Shown here in pieces: positions 1-9,088 of a DNA stretch of 64,000 bases. The position numbers and the translations under genes were made by a program. The DNA lies in contig NZ_AZWQ01000020.1 in NCBI RefSeq assembly GCF_000514815.1, forward strand, positions 136,500 through 200,499. The letters are read 5' to 3'. The notes under the pieces are model-generated. The model did not search any database. It was not told where the DNA came from and saw nothing but the letters and a program-made list of their open reading frames with translations. Every line of letters begins with the position of its first letter. The stretch's first letter is position 1. The stretch comes from Salinispora fenicalii (GTDB lineage Bacteria > Actinomycetota > Actinomycetes > Mycobacteriales > Micromonosporaceae).

Positions 1-214
1 GTGCGGCACCGCCGGTTTCTCCTGCACGTCGAGGGGGAGGATCAGGGCGGTGACGGTACGCCGTCGGCGCCAACCACCAGCGTCGCCACCTCAACGCGCA
101 GCGCGATGACCACCGTGGTGTCCCACCTCACGATGAAGATCGGAACCAGCGGTTATGGAAACGACAACCGTTACCGATAGGCTCTGGTGCGACTTGTCGA
201 AGAAGGAGATCCTC
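1..214. other. Upstream region of rpmF; no supported gene
   Basis: The + strand is open in frame 1 from the window edge to a TAG at 178-180, so this could be the 3' end of a gene beginning outside the window. The translation is low in hydrophobic residues and resembles nothing I know. A long minus-strand frame also crosses the region but is a shadow of the CobW gene. The segment just before rpmF probably carries its promoter. Confidence 0.3.
155..174 (+). promoter_or_regulatory. Possible Zur-type site upstream of rpmF-cobW
   Basis: The sequence TGGAAACGACAACCG lies about 45 bases before the rpmF start. Its left half resembles actinobacterial Zur boxes (TGaaAACGATTTTCA-like) but the right half fits poorly. 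The site is proposed mainly because paralogous L32 plus a CobW/COG0523 chaperone is a typical Zur-regulated pair. Weak call. Confidence 0.25.
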
Positions 215-394
215 ATGGCCGTTCCGAAGCGGAAGATGTCGCGGTCGAACACCCGGCACCGGCGGGCGCGGTGGAAGGCGAGCGTGCCGCAGTTGACGCC
301 CTGCCCCTGTCCACGGAAGGAGATGGTGGTGCCGCACCGGGCCTGCACGCACTGCGGCCTGTACAAGGGGCGCCAGGTGGTGGATACGCCATGA
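215..394 (+). CDS. rpmF: 50S ribosomal protein L32 (probable zinc-responsive paralogue)
   Basis: This 59-residue protein begins [20 protein letters not shown], the diagnostic L32 N-terminus, and is a structural component of the 50S subunit. The start ATG at 215 follows a strong AAGGAGA Shine-Dalgarno. L32 zinc ribbons normally have two CxxC knuckles. Here the second is intact (CTHC) but the first reads CPC, one residue short, so zinc binding may be altered. The stop overlaps the next start (ATGA), giving translational coupling with a COG0523 metallochaperone. That pairing is typical of Zur-controlled duplicate ribosomal proteins made under zinc limitation. The L32 identity is secure; the zinc-stress role is inferred from context. 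Confidence 0.9.
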   Translation: MAVPKRKMSRSNTRHRRARWKASVPQLTPCPCPRKEMVVPHRACTHCGLYKGRQVVDTP

Positions 395-1635
395 GTGACC
401 GGCTGCCGGTGACAGTGTTGTCGGGGTTCCTCGGGGCCGGCAAGACCAGCCTGCTCAACCATGTCCTGGCCAACCGCGACGGACTGCGGGTAGCGGTGAT
501 CGTCAACGACATGAGTGAGATCAACATTGACGCCACGTTGGTCCGCGACGGCGGTGCGTTGTCGCGTACCGAAGAGCGGCTGGTGGAGCTGACAAACGGC
601 TGCATCTGCTGCACGCTGCGTGACGACCTGCTTGACGAGGTGGCGCGGCTGGCGCGCCTGGGCCGGTTCGACTATCTGCTGATCGAGTCCAGTGGGATCT
701 CCGAACCGATGCCGGTGGCCGCCACGTTCGCCTTCGGCGTGGAGGCCGGACAGATCCTGGACGACCTGGCCCGGTTGGATACCACGGTCACTGTGGTCGA
801 TGCCGCTGGTCTGCTGGCTCGGATCGAGGCGGGGGAGACGCTGGAGTCGCGCGGCCTGGCCGCGTACGAGGGGGATGACCGGAGCATCGCCGACCTGCTG
901 GTTGACCAGATTGAGTTCGCCGATGTGCTGGTGGTGAACAAGACCGATCTGTTGGCCCCGGAGGACCTGACGGTGGTGGAGGCTCTGCTGACCCGACTCA
1001 ACCCGGCCGCCCGTCAGGTCCGTACGGCGCATGGCCGGGTGCCACCAGCGATGATCCTGAACACCGGCCGGTTCGACCTGGAGCGGGCGGAGACCACGCC
1101 CGGTTGGGTGGCTGAGCTCAACGGTGAGCATGTCCCGGAAACCGAGGAATACGGCATCTCCAGCATCGTGCTCCGCGACCACCGGCCGTTCCACCCGCAG
1201 CGCCTGTGGGAGCTGCTCGCCGACGGCTTGGATACCTTCGGGGTGGTGCGATCGAAAGGGTTCCTGTGGCTGGCCAGCCGGCCGGACGTGATGGCCCTCT
1301 GGTCACAGGCCGGTGCGTCCGGGCGGTGCGACCCGGCGGGTGTGCCGATCGTGGTGTCTGGGGAGTGGCCGGAGGACCCGGTCGAACGGGCGGACCTGGG
1401 GTCTCGCTGGCATCCGGTGTTCGGTGATCGGCAGCAGGAACTGGTCCTCATCGGCGTCAACCTGGACAGCGAAGGGCTGCGGGCTGCCCTGACCGCCTGC
1501 CTGCTCACCGATTCGGAGGTCGCCGCCGGGGAATCCTTGTGGCGGGCACTGCCCGACCCGTTTCCCGAGTGGGACTTGGGTGACCTACACGAACACGAAC
1601 ACGAACACGAACACGCCGAGCCGGTCCAGGCCTAG
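391..1635 (+). CDS. CobW/COG0523 family GTP-dependent metallochaperone
   Basis: 414 residues. The Walker A motif GFLGAGKTS is near residue 10-20, the family signature CxCC appears as NGCICCTL near residue 70, and the guanine-specificity NKTD is near residue 187. A CobW C-terminal domain follows, and the protein ends in a tract of alternating His and Glu (four HE units) that should bind metal. COG0523 GTPases deliver zinc or other metals to client proteins. The ATG at 391 overlaps the rpmF stop, so both are one transcription unit. The gene pairs with rpmF in zinc-starvation operons of other actinomycetes, which suggests a zinc-allocation role here. The precise metal and client cannot be read from sequence. 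Confidence 0.88.
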   Translation: MSDRLPVTVLSGFLGAGKTSLLNHVLANRDGLRVAVIVNDMSEINIDATLVRDGGALSRTEERLVELTNGCICCTLRDDLLDEVARLARLGRFDYLLIESSGISEPMPVAATFAFGVEAGQILDDLARLDTTVTVVDAAGLLARIEAGETLESRGLAAYEGDDRSIADLLVDQIEFADVLVVNKTDLLAPEDLTVVEALLTRLNPAARQVRTAHGRVPPAMILNTGRFDLERAETTPGWVAELNGEHVPETEEYGISSIVLRDHRPFHPQRLWELLADGLDTFGVVRSKGFLWLASRPDVMALWSQAGASGRCDPAGVPIVVSGEWPEDPVERADLGSRWHPVFGDRQQELVLIGVNLDSEGLRAALTACLLTDSEVAAGESLWRALPDPFPEWDLGDLHEHEHEHEHAEPVQA

Positions 1636-1711
1636 GTCAGGTCGGCAATGAGTACTCCTGTTCGTAACCATACTGTCAGAGTTCCTAACCGCTACTTCGT
1701 AGGGGAATCAC

Positions 1712-2404
1712 GTGCGTTGCAGCCACATCCTGCACCGGGTGGATGACATCCACGCCGCAGTGCGAGCGTTCCAGCAGGTCGGGTTCACGGTTGTGCACGG
1801 TCGGCGGCCCGACCGTAGTTCGAATGCGCTGATCTGGTTCGAGGAGGGCCCGTTTATTGAGCTGGTTCGGGTTCCGCGGCTGTCTCTACCGCTACGGTGG
1901 GCGGTCCAGTTGTACGGCGGCCGTGGCTTGCGGCGGCGGGTGGAACGGTGGGCCGGAGAGGACCATTCGTGGATCGATGTGTCCATCGAGACCGACGACG
2001 AGTCGATCGGCGCCGAGCGGGATCGGCTCGTCGCCGCGGGCGTGCCGATGAGCCGGATTCTGAACATGCGCAGGGTGACCCCGGACGGCGTCACCCTGCG
2101 CTGGCAGCTCGCGGTGCCGCAGGACCCGAGCCTGCCGTTCGCGATGTCCGCCTACCGGCCGTCAGCCCGGCCGGAGCGGGTCGTGCACGCCAACGGAGCC
2201 ACCGCGGTCGCGCGCGTTCACGTCGCGGTCCCAGCGGCCACCCGCGCGGCCTGGCAGTCACTCCTCGATGGTGCGGACCCGTGGATCCGGTTGGCGGACG
2301 GCGACGGCGACGGCGTCCGGCTGGTCGAGCTGTCGGGTCTGACCGCGCCCCTTGACCTGGAGTCAATCGGTGGGCTGCCGCTACAGCCGGTCGACTCGCC
2401 ATGA
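1712..2404 (+). CDS. VOC/glyoxalase-like domain protein
   Basis: 230 residues beginning at GTG 1712 behind a GTAGGGGA Shine-Dalgarno. The N-terminus, CSHILHRVDDIHAAVRAFQQVGF, has the beta-alpha pattern of a vicinal-oxygen-chelate (glyoxalase/bleomycin-resistance) module. The following FEEGPFIELV strand fits a metal-ligand Glu position. The C-terminal half (from about residue 140) looks like a second, more diverged module. Substrate unknown. It lies 76 bases after the CobW gene on the same strand and could be co-transcribed, but no shared function is evident. Confidence 0.65.
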   Translation: MRCSHILHRVDDIHAAVRAFQQVGFTVVHGRRPDRSSNALIWFEEGPFIELVRVPRLSLPLRWAVQLYGGRGLRRRVERWAGEDHSWIDVSIETDDESIGAERDRLVAAGVPMSRILNMRRVTPDGVTLRWQLAVPQDPSLPFAMSAYRPSARPERVVHANGATAVARVHVAVPAATRAAWQSLLDGADPWIRLADGDGDGVRLVELSGLTAPLDLESIGGLPLQPVDSP

Positions 2405-2485
2405 CCACGCTCGGTGGGGGCCGTTCCACGCGGTACCGGGCGCTACAACCCGACGAGGACGCGGATCATTCGCCGTCGGTCCAGG

Positions 2486-2848
2486 TCAGCTGGACAGATG
2501 CTCATGCACCATCTGCCACGAGCCGTCCCGACGTGCCAGTACGTTCGTCCCCCGCCCGCCGCCGGATCGTGGCTGGCCGTCCACCAGCCCGGACCAGGTG
2601 AACCGATACAGGCACACTGCCACAAGCTCGTCCGCAGCGATCCAGCGGACATCGCTGATGTCGTATTTCTCGTCAGCGATTGTTGCCCACGCCGTCTCGA
2701 ACGCGGCACGGATCGCGTCGCTGCCCTCGTGAATGCCGTTGCTGAACCAGTACACCGCGTCCCGCGCTATCAACGGCGCCACCTGGTCGAAGTCGTGGCT
2801 GTTGGTGGCCTGTACATACCGCTGGACAAACTCATCAAGATCACGCAT
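2486..2848 (-). CDS. SnoaL/NTF2-like domain protein
   Basis: 120 residues with the NTF2/SnoaL-like cone-fold pattern: an N-terminal helix (DEFVQRYVQATNSHDF), a DAVYWFSNGIHEGSDAIRAAF segment, and C-terminal beta strands ending in a GSWQMVHEHLS motif typical of DUF4440/ketosteroid-isomerase-like proteins. Such proteins can be isomerases, cyclases or binding proteins; no catalytic assignment is possible. It is convergent with the VOC gene, with about 80 bases between the stops. Confidence 0.7.
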   Translation of the reverse strand: MRDLDEFVQRYVQATNSHDFDQVAPLIARDAVYWFSNGIHEGSDAIRAAFETAWATIADEKYDISDVRWIAADELVAVCLYRFTWSGLVDGQPRSGGGRGTNVLARRDGSWQMVHEHLSS

Positions 2849-2982
2849 CGGGTGAAGCTACCAGCGGGTACCGACACCGACGATGCCGTCTTGATCTCTC
2901 TGAATGGTGTTGCCGCCGTCGAGCAATTTTGTTCCGTGTGCCCTGCCCAGGTGGACGAGCCGCCGTCCCGCGACAACCAGCC

Positions 2983-3024
2983 GGGGTTCCGCTCCGCGAC
3001 CGTACGGGCACGGGGCGGAACCCC
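2983..3024 (-). terminator. Hairpin downstream of vestigial beta-helix gene
   Basis: Inverted repeat GGGGTTCCGC / GCGGAACCCC with additional pairing toward the loop. It lies 23 bases beyond the stop codon of the minus-strand fragment at 3048-3140, as expected for the terminator of the lost gene. There is no clear T-tract, as is common in high-G+C actinomycetes. Confidence 0.6.
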
Positions 3025-3047
3025 TGGTGTTGGCCGGTGTGACGGCC

Positions 3048-3140
3048 TCAGCCCGGGCAGCCGGCAACGTTGACGCAGTTGTTGGGCCGGTTCTTGATGA
3101 CGGTCGTGCCAGTAGCCGTGTTCAGTTCGACCGTTCCACC
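3048..3140 (-). pseudogene. C-terminal vestige of an exported beta-helix protein
   Basis: Read on the minus strand, this segment encodes the last 30 residues of the same family as the genes at 4651-6009 and 6593-8005. Shared features are GGTVELNTATGT, then VIKNRPNNC, and a terminal short Cys-containing tail before TGA. Similarity continues at the DNA level to about 3155 but with a one-base shift, and nothing upstream of that is recognisable. It is therefore a decayed third member. Its terminator hairpin survives at 2983-3024. Confidence 0.75.
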
Positions 3141-3637
3141 ACCTCGTTGAAGTGTGGTCACCGATCTTGCGCACATGGTCCCCAATGGCGTTTGCCGCCC
3201 CCGGTCGTCACCGAGAGGTGAGGTAGCGTCAAAATCGACACACCCCGCACTCCAGGAAACGCGCTGACCGTAAAACGCGGGTGCTGTCTATTGGCCTTGA
3301 GATGCACTGCTGTGGAGCCGTCGAACCGGCGCGGAGTGGCTCAGTCGGCTCCGCGTGGCGCTCGGCAGCAACGGCCGGAGACCACGGTTGGAGACCACGG
3401 TTGGAGCAGGTGCCGACCAGCGGTTTTGATGTCATCATCGGTCATCCGCGCTTTTGCGGTTGATGGGTTGCCCTGAATCCATTCCGGTACTGGCGTTCCC
3501 TCAGCTCCTCCACCGAAATTTGGGTCTTCCCCCGACGTGTGTCCATGACGCACACTCTGTCAACACGCCACGGGATAAGTACACAGCATTTGTGCACGTT
3601 GTTGGGACGTCCGAGAACATCCTTGAATGGAGGCAGG
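3141..3637. other. Intergenic region, decayed remnant plus upstream of HTH gene
   Basis: About 500 bases without a supported gene. The first part is presumably the deleted body of the vestigial beta-helix gene. A 13-base direct repeat (GGAGACCACGGTT, twice in tandem) lies near 3376-3402. The region just before 3638 should carry the promoter of the HTH regulator; no convincing -35/-10 pair was identified. Confidence 0.4.
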
Positions 3638-4405
3638 ATGAACTATGCACTGCAGCGGGCCATGGTGGAGGCAGGGGAGACCGCGGAGAGCCTGGCTGCC
3701 CAGACCGGTGTCGATCCGAAAACTGCGGCGCGTTGGATTACGCCGGGACGTGTTCCGCGGCCTCGTCGCCGCCTGCAGGTGGCCACTATCCTCGGCCGGG
3801 AGGTCGAGGAGCTTTGGCCGGATGTCGTCAAACGTCGCGAGCCGGAGTGGTTGCGGGAATGGGTTGACTGGGAGCGTGAAGCGGTCGCGGTGCGCTGGTT
3901 CGAGCACACCTGGATTCCCGGCCTGCTCCAGACCGAGGACTATGCCCGCGCGACCCTCGCCGGTGAGGCGCTGACCCCGGGCGAGGTCGACGAGCTCGTC
4001 GCCTCCCGGATCAGTCGACAGGCCATTCTCCGCACCGACCGCCCCCCGCTGCTGACCGCCGTCATCTTCGAGGGGGTGCTCTACCAGTCGGCCTACGGCG
4101 ACCGTCGGCTGATGCGCGAGCAGCTTGAGTTTCTCGCCGAGCGCGCCACCGACGACACGGTGCAGGTCCACCTGGTGCCGAAGGACATCGGGATGTATCC
4201 GGGGCTCGGCGGCGGCTTCATCCTCGCCGAACTGCCCGAGGTCGAGCACGTCGCCCACGTCGACAGTCAGGCGCCCGCGCAGATCCTCCGACAGGCCGCC
4301 GACGTTGCTACCCTGAGCCGAAGGTGGGAGCGCATCAGGGGCGAATCCCTCCCCCGAGCTTCCTCCTTGGAGCTGATCAGAGAAGCGGCGGGATCATGGA
4401 CTTGA
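3638..4405 (+). CDS. Helix-turn-helix regulator with DUF5753 domain
   Basis: 255 residues. An XRE-like HTH occupies roughly residues 5-60 (AMVEAGETAESLAAQTGVDPKTAARW). A DUF5753 sensor-like domain follows, with the family signature WFEHTWIPGLLQTEDYARA and the segment PGLGGGFILAELPE. ATG 3638 was chosen for its GGAGGCAGG Shine-Dalgarno; upstream in-frame starts lack one. The gene overlaps the following DUF397 gene. HTH-DUF5753/DUF397 pairs are numerous in actinomycetes and are linked to development and antibiotic production (WhiJ/AbaA-like systems); the target is unknown. Confidence 0.88.
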   Translation: MNYALQRAMVEAGETAESLAAQTGVDPKTAARWITPGRVPRPRRRLQVATILGREVEELWPDVVKRREPEWLREWVDWEREAVAVRWFEHTWIPGLLQTEDYARATLAGEALTPGEVDELVASRISRQAILRTDRPPLLTAVIFEGVLYQSAYGDRRLMREQLEFLAERATDDTVQVHLVPKDIGMYPGLGGGFILAELPEVEHVAHVDSQAPAQILRQAADVATLSRRWERIRGESLPRASSLELIREAAGSWT

Positions 4406-4587
4406 CCGGTGCGCGATGGCGCAAAAGCAGCAAGAGCGGCAACAACGGTGGCTCGTGCGTTGAGGTCGCCGACAACCTCCCCGGCGTCGTCGGCGTCCGG
4501 GACTCCAAGGACCCGGCCGGGCCGGCGCTGGTCTTCGGCCCGGCGGCGTGGCGGGCCTTCGTCACCCAACTCCCCGACGGCAGCTGA
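4396..4587 (+). CDS. DUF397 small partner protein
   Basis: 63 residues with the DUF397 signature: W-R-K-S-S-K-S near the start, CVEVAD in the middle, then VGVRDSKDPAGPALVF and a W-x-x-F-V end. It starts inside the last codons of the DUF5753 regulator (10-base overlap), so the two are translationally coupled. DUF397 proteins commonly act with the adjacent HTH protein, probably as a modulator. A strong terminator follows at 4601. Confidence 0.9.
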   Translation: MDLTGARWRKSSKSGNNGGSCVEVADNLPGVVGVRDSKDPAGPALVFGPAAWRAFVTQLPDGS

Positions 4588-4600
4588 CCGACCCTACGCC

Positions 4601-4630
4601 GACGCGCCCGCCCCTTGGGGCGGGCGCGTC
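4601..4630. terminator. Bidirectional terminator between convergent genes
   Basis: Perfect 14-base inverted repeat GACGCGCCCGCCCC with a two-base loop. It sits between the DUF397 stop (4587) and the stop of the convergent minus-strand beta-helix pseudogene (4651). Confidence 0.85.
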
Positions 4631-4650
4631 GTCATGGGCTGCGCGGATGA

Positions 4651-6592
<1,942 letters not shown>

Positions 6593-8005
6593 ATGAGCTA
6601 TCCGCACTACACCCGCGAACGTGATTCTGGCCGGTCCGGTAGACGCCGGACGAGGTCATGGTGGTGGGCCGTCGGGCTGGCCGGTGTGACTGGTCTGGCC
6701 CTGACCGCCATGGGCATCACCGGTCCCGCCGCTAATGCCGCCGGACGCACCCTCGCCACCGCCGAGGACCGGACCGGGCAACCCGACCGACCCTCCGCCG
6801 AAGGTCACCGCGACGAGGGTAAGCCCGACGACGAAGGCAATGCGAAGGGAAAGGGCAAGAAGGAAGAGAAGGGGTCGAAGGGCATTCCGGTCCCCTGTGA
6901 CACAGACAAACTGATCGCCGCGATTGTCCTGGCCAACGCCCGTGGCGGTGCCGCGCTCGACCTCGCCAACGACTGCACCTACCTACTCACCGCCGACCTC
7001 GATGGCAGCGGCCTGCCCGCCATCACCACCCCCATCGCCCTCAATGGTGGCAAAGACACCACCATCAAACGCGCCGCCGCCGCAGACGAATTCAGAATCC
7101 TCACCGTCGACGCCGGCGGTGATCTCACTCTCAAGAAGCTGAAGATCACCGGCGGTCAGACCACTGAGGCGGCTGCAAATGGCGGTGGCATCCTCGTCAA
7201 CACCGGGGGGGCGTTGACCGTTGTCCACAGTAATATCATCCGCAACATCGCCGGCAGCAATGGGGGCGGTGTCTATAGCACCGGCCAGGTGACCATCAAC
7301 AAGTCCAACATTGAGTCGAACGTGGCCCCCGATGGGGGAGGCGGTATCGCAAGTGTGGACGGGTTGGTCCAGATCACGCACAGCTCCCTCTCCCGTAACA
7401 GCGCAAGTCAGAGCGGGGGAGGTGCCGTCCTGAGCGCGCGGGGGACGGTCCGGATCGCGCACAGCTCCCTTTCCGAGAACCAGGCAATCCAGGGTGCTGG
7501 ATTGTACATTATTGCTAGCGGCAGTGGCGCGGTTGTCGGAACTCGATTCGTGCGAAATGTGGCGACCGAGGTTGGCGGAGGTATCTTCGTCCTCGGTCAG
7601 TTGACAATGCAAGAATCCGCTCTCGTCGACAATACTGCCGGCCTTGCGGGTGCGGGCCTCTTTATTGTCCTTGGTTCAGCGGTGAGCGTCGATGACAGTT
7701 CCATCAAGAACAACATTTCAATCCAAGCTAACGGCGGAGGAATTTTAAACTCCGGTGAAACCGTAATACGTAATACGAAGATTACTGGAAATCAGGCGAA
7801 CTTGGGTGGCGGAATCTACAATGAAAGCAGTGGTGTGCTCACCCTGTTCGCCACGAAAATTATCAATAATATCGCCACCAGTGATGGCGGCGGCATCTTC
7901 AACGTGGCGGGCGGCACGGTCGAGCTAAACGCGGCTACCGGCACCGTCGTGATCAAGAATCGACCGAACAACTGTACCGGCGACGTATCCGGCTGCGCCG
8001 GATAG
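6593..8005 (+). CDS. Exported right-handed parallel beta-helix repeat protein
   Basis: 470 residues. A twin-Arg-rich N-region and hydrophobic segment ([19 protein letters not shown], about residues 22-40) end at an ANA-A cleavage site, giving a secreted or surface protein. A Lys/Glu/Asp-rich linker (about 60-100) precedes a conserved CDTDKLIAAIVLANARGG head. About a dozen parallel beta-helix coils follow, marked by N-x-A-x-x-x-GGGI/GGGV repeats, and the C-terminus is VIKNRPNNC with a short Cys tail. The fold resembles pectate-lyase or polymorphic-repeat proteins, but no catalytic residues are evident, so binding or adhesion is as likely as lyase activity. The start ATG 6593 has GAGG four bases upstream. 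Two relatives lie nearby: a frameshifted inverted copy and a vestige. Confidence 0.85.
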   Translation: MSYPHYTRERDSGRSGRRRTRSWWWAVGLAGVTGLALTAMGITGPAANAAGRTLATAEDRTGQPDRPSAEGHRDEGKPDDEGNAKGKGKKEEKGSKGIPVPCDTDKLIAAIVLANARGGAALDLANDCTYLLTADLDGSGLPAITTPIALNGGKDTTIKRAAAADEFRILTVDAGGDLTLKKLKITGGQTTEAAANGGGILVNTGGALTVVHSNIIRNIAGSNGGGVYSTGQVTINKSNIESNVAPDGGGGIASVDGLVQITHSSLSRNSASQSGGGAVLSARGTVRIAHSSLSENQAIQGAGLYIIASGSGAVVGTRFVRNVATEVGGGIFVLGQLTMQESALVDNTAGLAGAGLFIVLGSAVSVDDSSIKNNISIQANGGGILNSGETVIRNTKITGNQANLGGGIYNESSGVLTLFATKIINNIATSDGGGIFNVAGGTVELNAATGTVVIKNRPNNCTGDVSGCAG

Positions 8006-8009
8006 CAGT

Positions 8010-8068
8010 GTGGGTTCTTCGAACCCACGAGGGCCCCGTTCCGCCGCTTGCCGGTCGGGACGGGGCCC
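8010..8068 (+). terminator. Tandem terminator hairpins after beta-helix gene
   Basis: A first hairpin GTGGGTTC-TTC-GAACCCAC (8010-8028) is followed by a second, GGGCCCCGT...ACGGGGCCC (8031-8068), and CTT. Both begin within a few bases of the stop at 8005. Confidence 0.8.
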
Positions 8069-8164
8069 TTCCGCCGTTCCTGTGCAGTGTCTGACCACGG
8101 CCGTGCTCAATTGGGCCGGGCGGGTGGACGGGGCGCCGTCAGCGGCGTCCGGCAGAATCGTCCG

Positions 8165-8974
8165 GTGCCCGTCCACCAGATCACCGACCCCGACGACGAC
8201 CGGATCGCCGACTACCGCGCCCTCACCGACGTGGAGCTGCGGACCCGCTGGGAGCCACCACACGGCCTCTTCATCGCCGAGGGCGAGCTGGTGCTGCGGC
8301 GCGCACTGCGCGCCGGCTACCCGGCGCGGTCCTACCTGGTGGAGGCCAAGCGGGTAGAACAGATCGCCGACCTGGACACCGGGGACGCCCCGGTCTACGC
8401 CGCCACCCCGGACGTGCTGCGTCAGGTGACCGGCTTCCACGTCCACCGGGGGGTCCTGGCGTCGTTCCGCCGCCGGCCGCAGCCGACGGCGGCCGACGTG
8501 CTCGCCACCGCCCGCCGGGTGGTGATCCTCGAAGACGTGAACAACCACACCAACCTCGGGTCGATCTTCCGGGCTGTCGCCGGGCTCGGCGTGGACGCGG
8601 TGCTGCTCTCTCCGACCTGCGCCGACCCCCTCTACCGCCGCAGCGTCCGGGTCAGCATGGGGGAGGTGTTCGCCGTGCCCTACGCGACGCTCGGCCCCTG
8701 GCCCGACGCGCTCGCCGAGGTTCGCGCCGCCGGGTTCTCCGTGCTGGCCCTGACCCCCGCCCCCGACGCCGTGCCGATCCAGCGCCTCGAACCGGGCCAG
8801 CGGGCTCGGGCGGCGCTGCTACTCGGCGCGGAGGGCTCGGGCCTGACCCGGGAGTCGATGGACGCCAGCGACGTCCGAGTGGTGATCCCGATGCGACGCG
8901 GTGTCGACTCCCTCAACGTGGCCGCCGCCACCGCCGTCGCCTGCTGGGAACTCGGCCGGGATGACCCGCTCTGA
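8165..8974 (+). CDS. SpoU/TrmH family RNA 2'-O-methyltransferase
   Basis: 269 residues from GTG 8165. All three SPOUT motifs are visible: NHTNLGSIFRAVAGLG (motif 1), LLGAEGSGLT (motif 2) and IPMRRGVDSLNVAAATAV (motif 3), which form the trefoil-knot SAM site. An N-terminal domain (about residues 1-100) precedes the catalytic core, as in rRNA or tRNA ribose methyltransferases. A longer reading would start inside the upstream terminator hairpin and was rejected. No Shine-Dalgarno is obvious, so it may be leaderless. The target nucleotide is unknown. Confidence 0.9.
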   Translation: MPVHQITDPDDDRIADYRALTDVELRTRWEPPHGLFIAEGELVLRRALRAGYPARSYLVEAKRVEQIADLDTGDAPVYAATPDVLRQVTGFHVHRGVLASFRRRPQPTAADVLATARRVVILEDVNNHTNLGSIFRAVAGLGVDAVLLSPTCADPLYRRSVRVSMGEVFAVPYATLGPWPDALAEVRAAGFSVLALTPAPDAVPIQRLEPGQRARAALLLGAEGSGLTRESMDASDVRVVIPMRRGVDSLNVAAATAVACWELGRDDPL

Positions 8975-9088
8975 CCAGGAGTAGCGGTCGCCCAGTTCAC
9001 CACCGTCTACCCCCGCGTCGCTGACGCGCGGGCAGTCGCGAGGTACGGGAGTTTAGTGACCAACGTCATACGAGGTAGCGTGTCGCCC

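Noticed and set aside
91..1194. Long minus-strand open frame (367 codons) opposite the CobW gene
   Set aside because: The translation is Gln/Arg/His-rich without family signatures. The + strand has rpmF and CobW with clear motifs and ribosome sites; this is a G+C-driven shadow.
3376..3402. Short direct repeats as a possible CRISPR or iteron array
   Set aside because: Only two adjacent 13-base copies, no spacers, and no associated genes.
8010..8028. GGGTTC-TTC-GAACCC considered as a tRNA T-arm
   Set aside because: No acceptor, D or anticodon stems surround it; it lies directly after a stop codon and forms part of tandem terminators.
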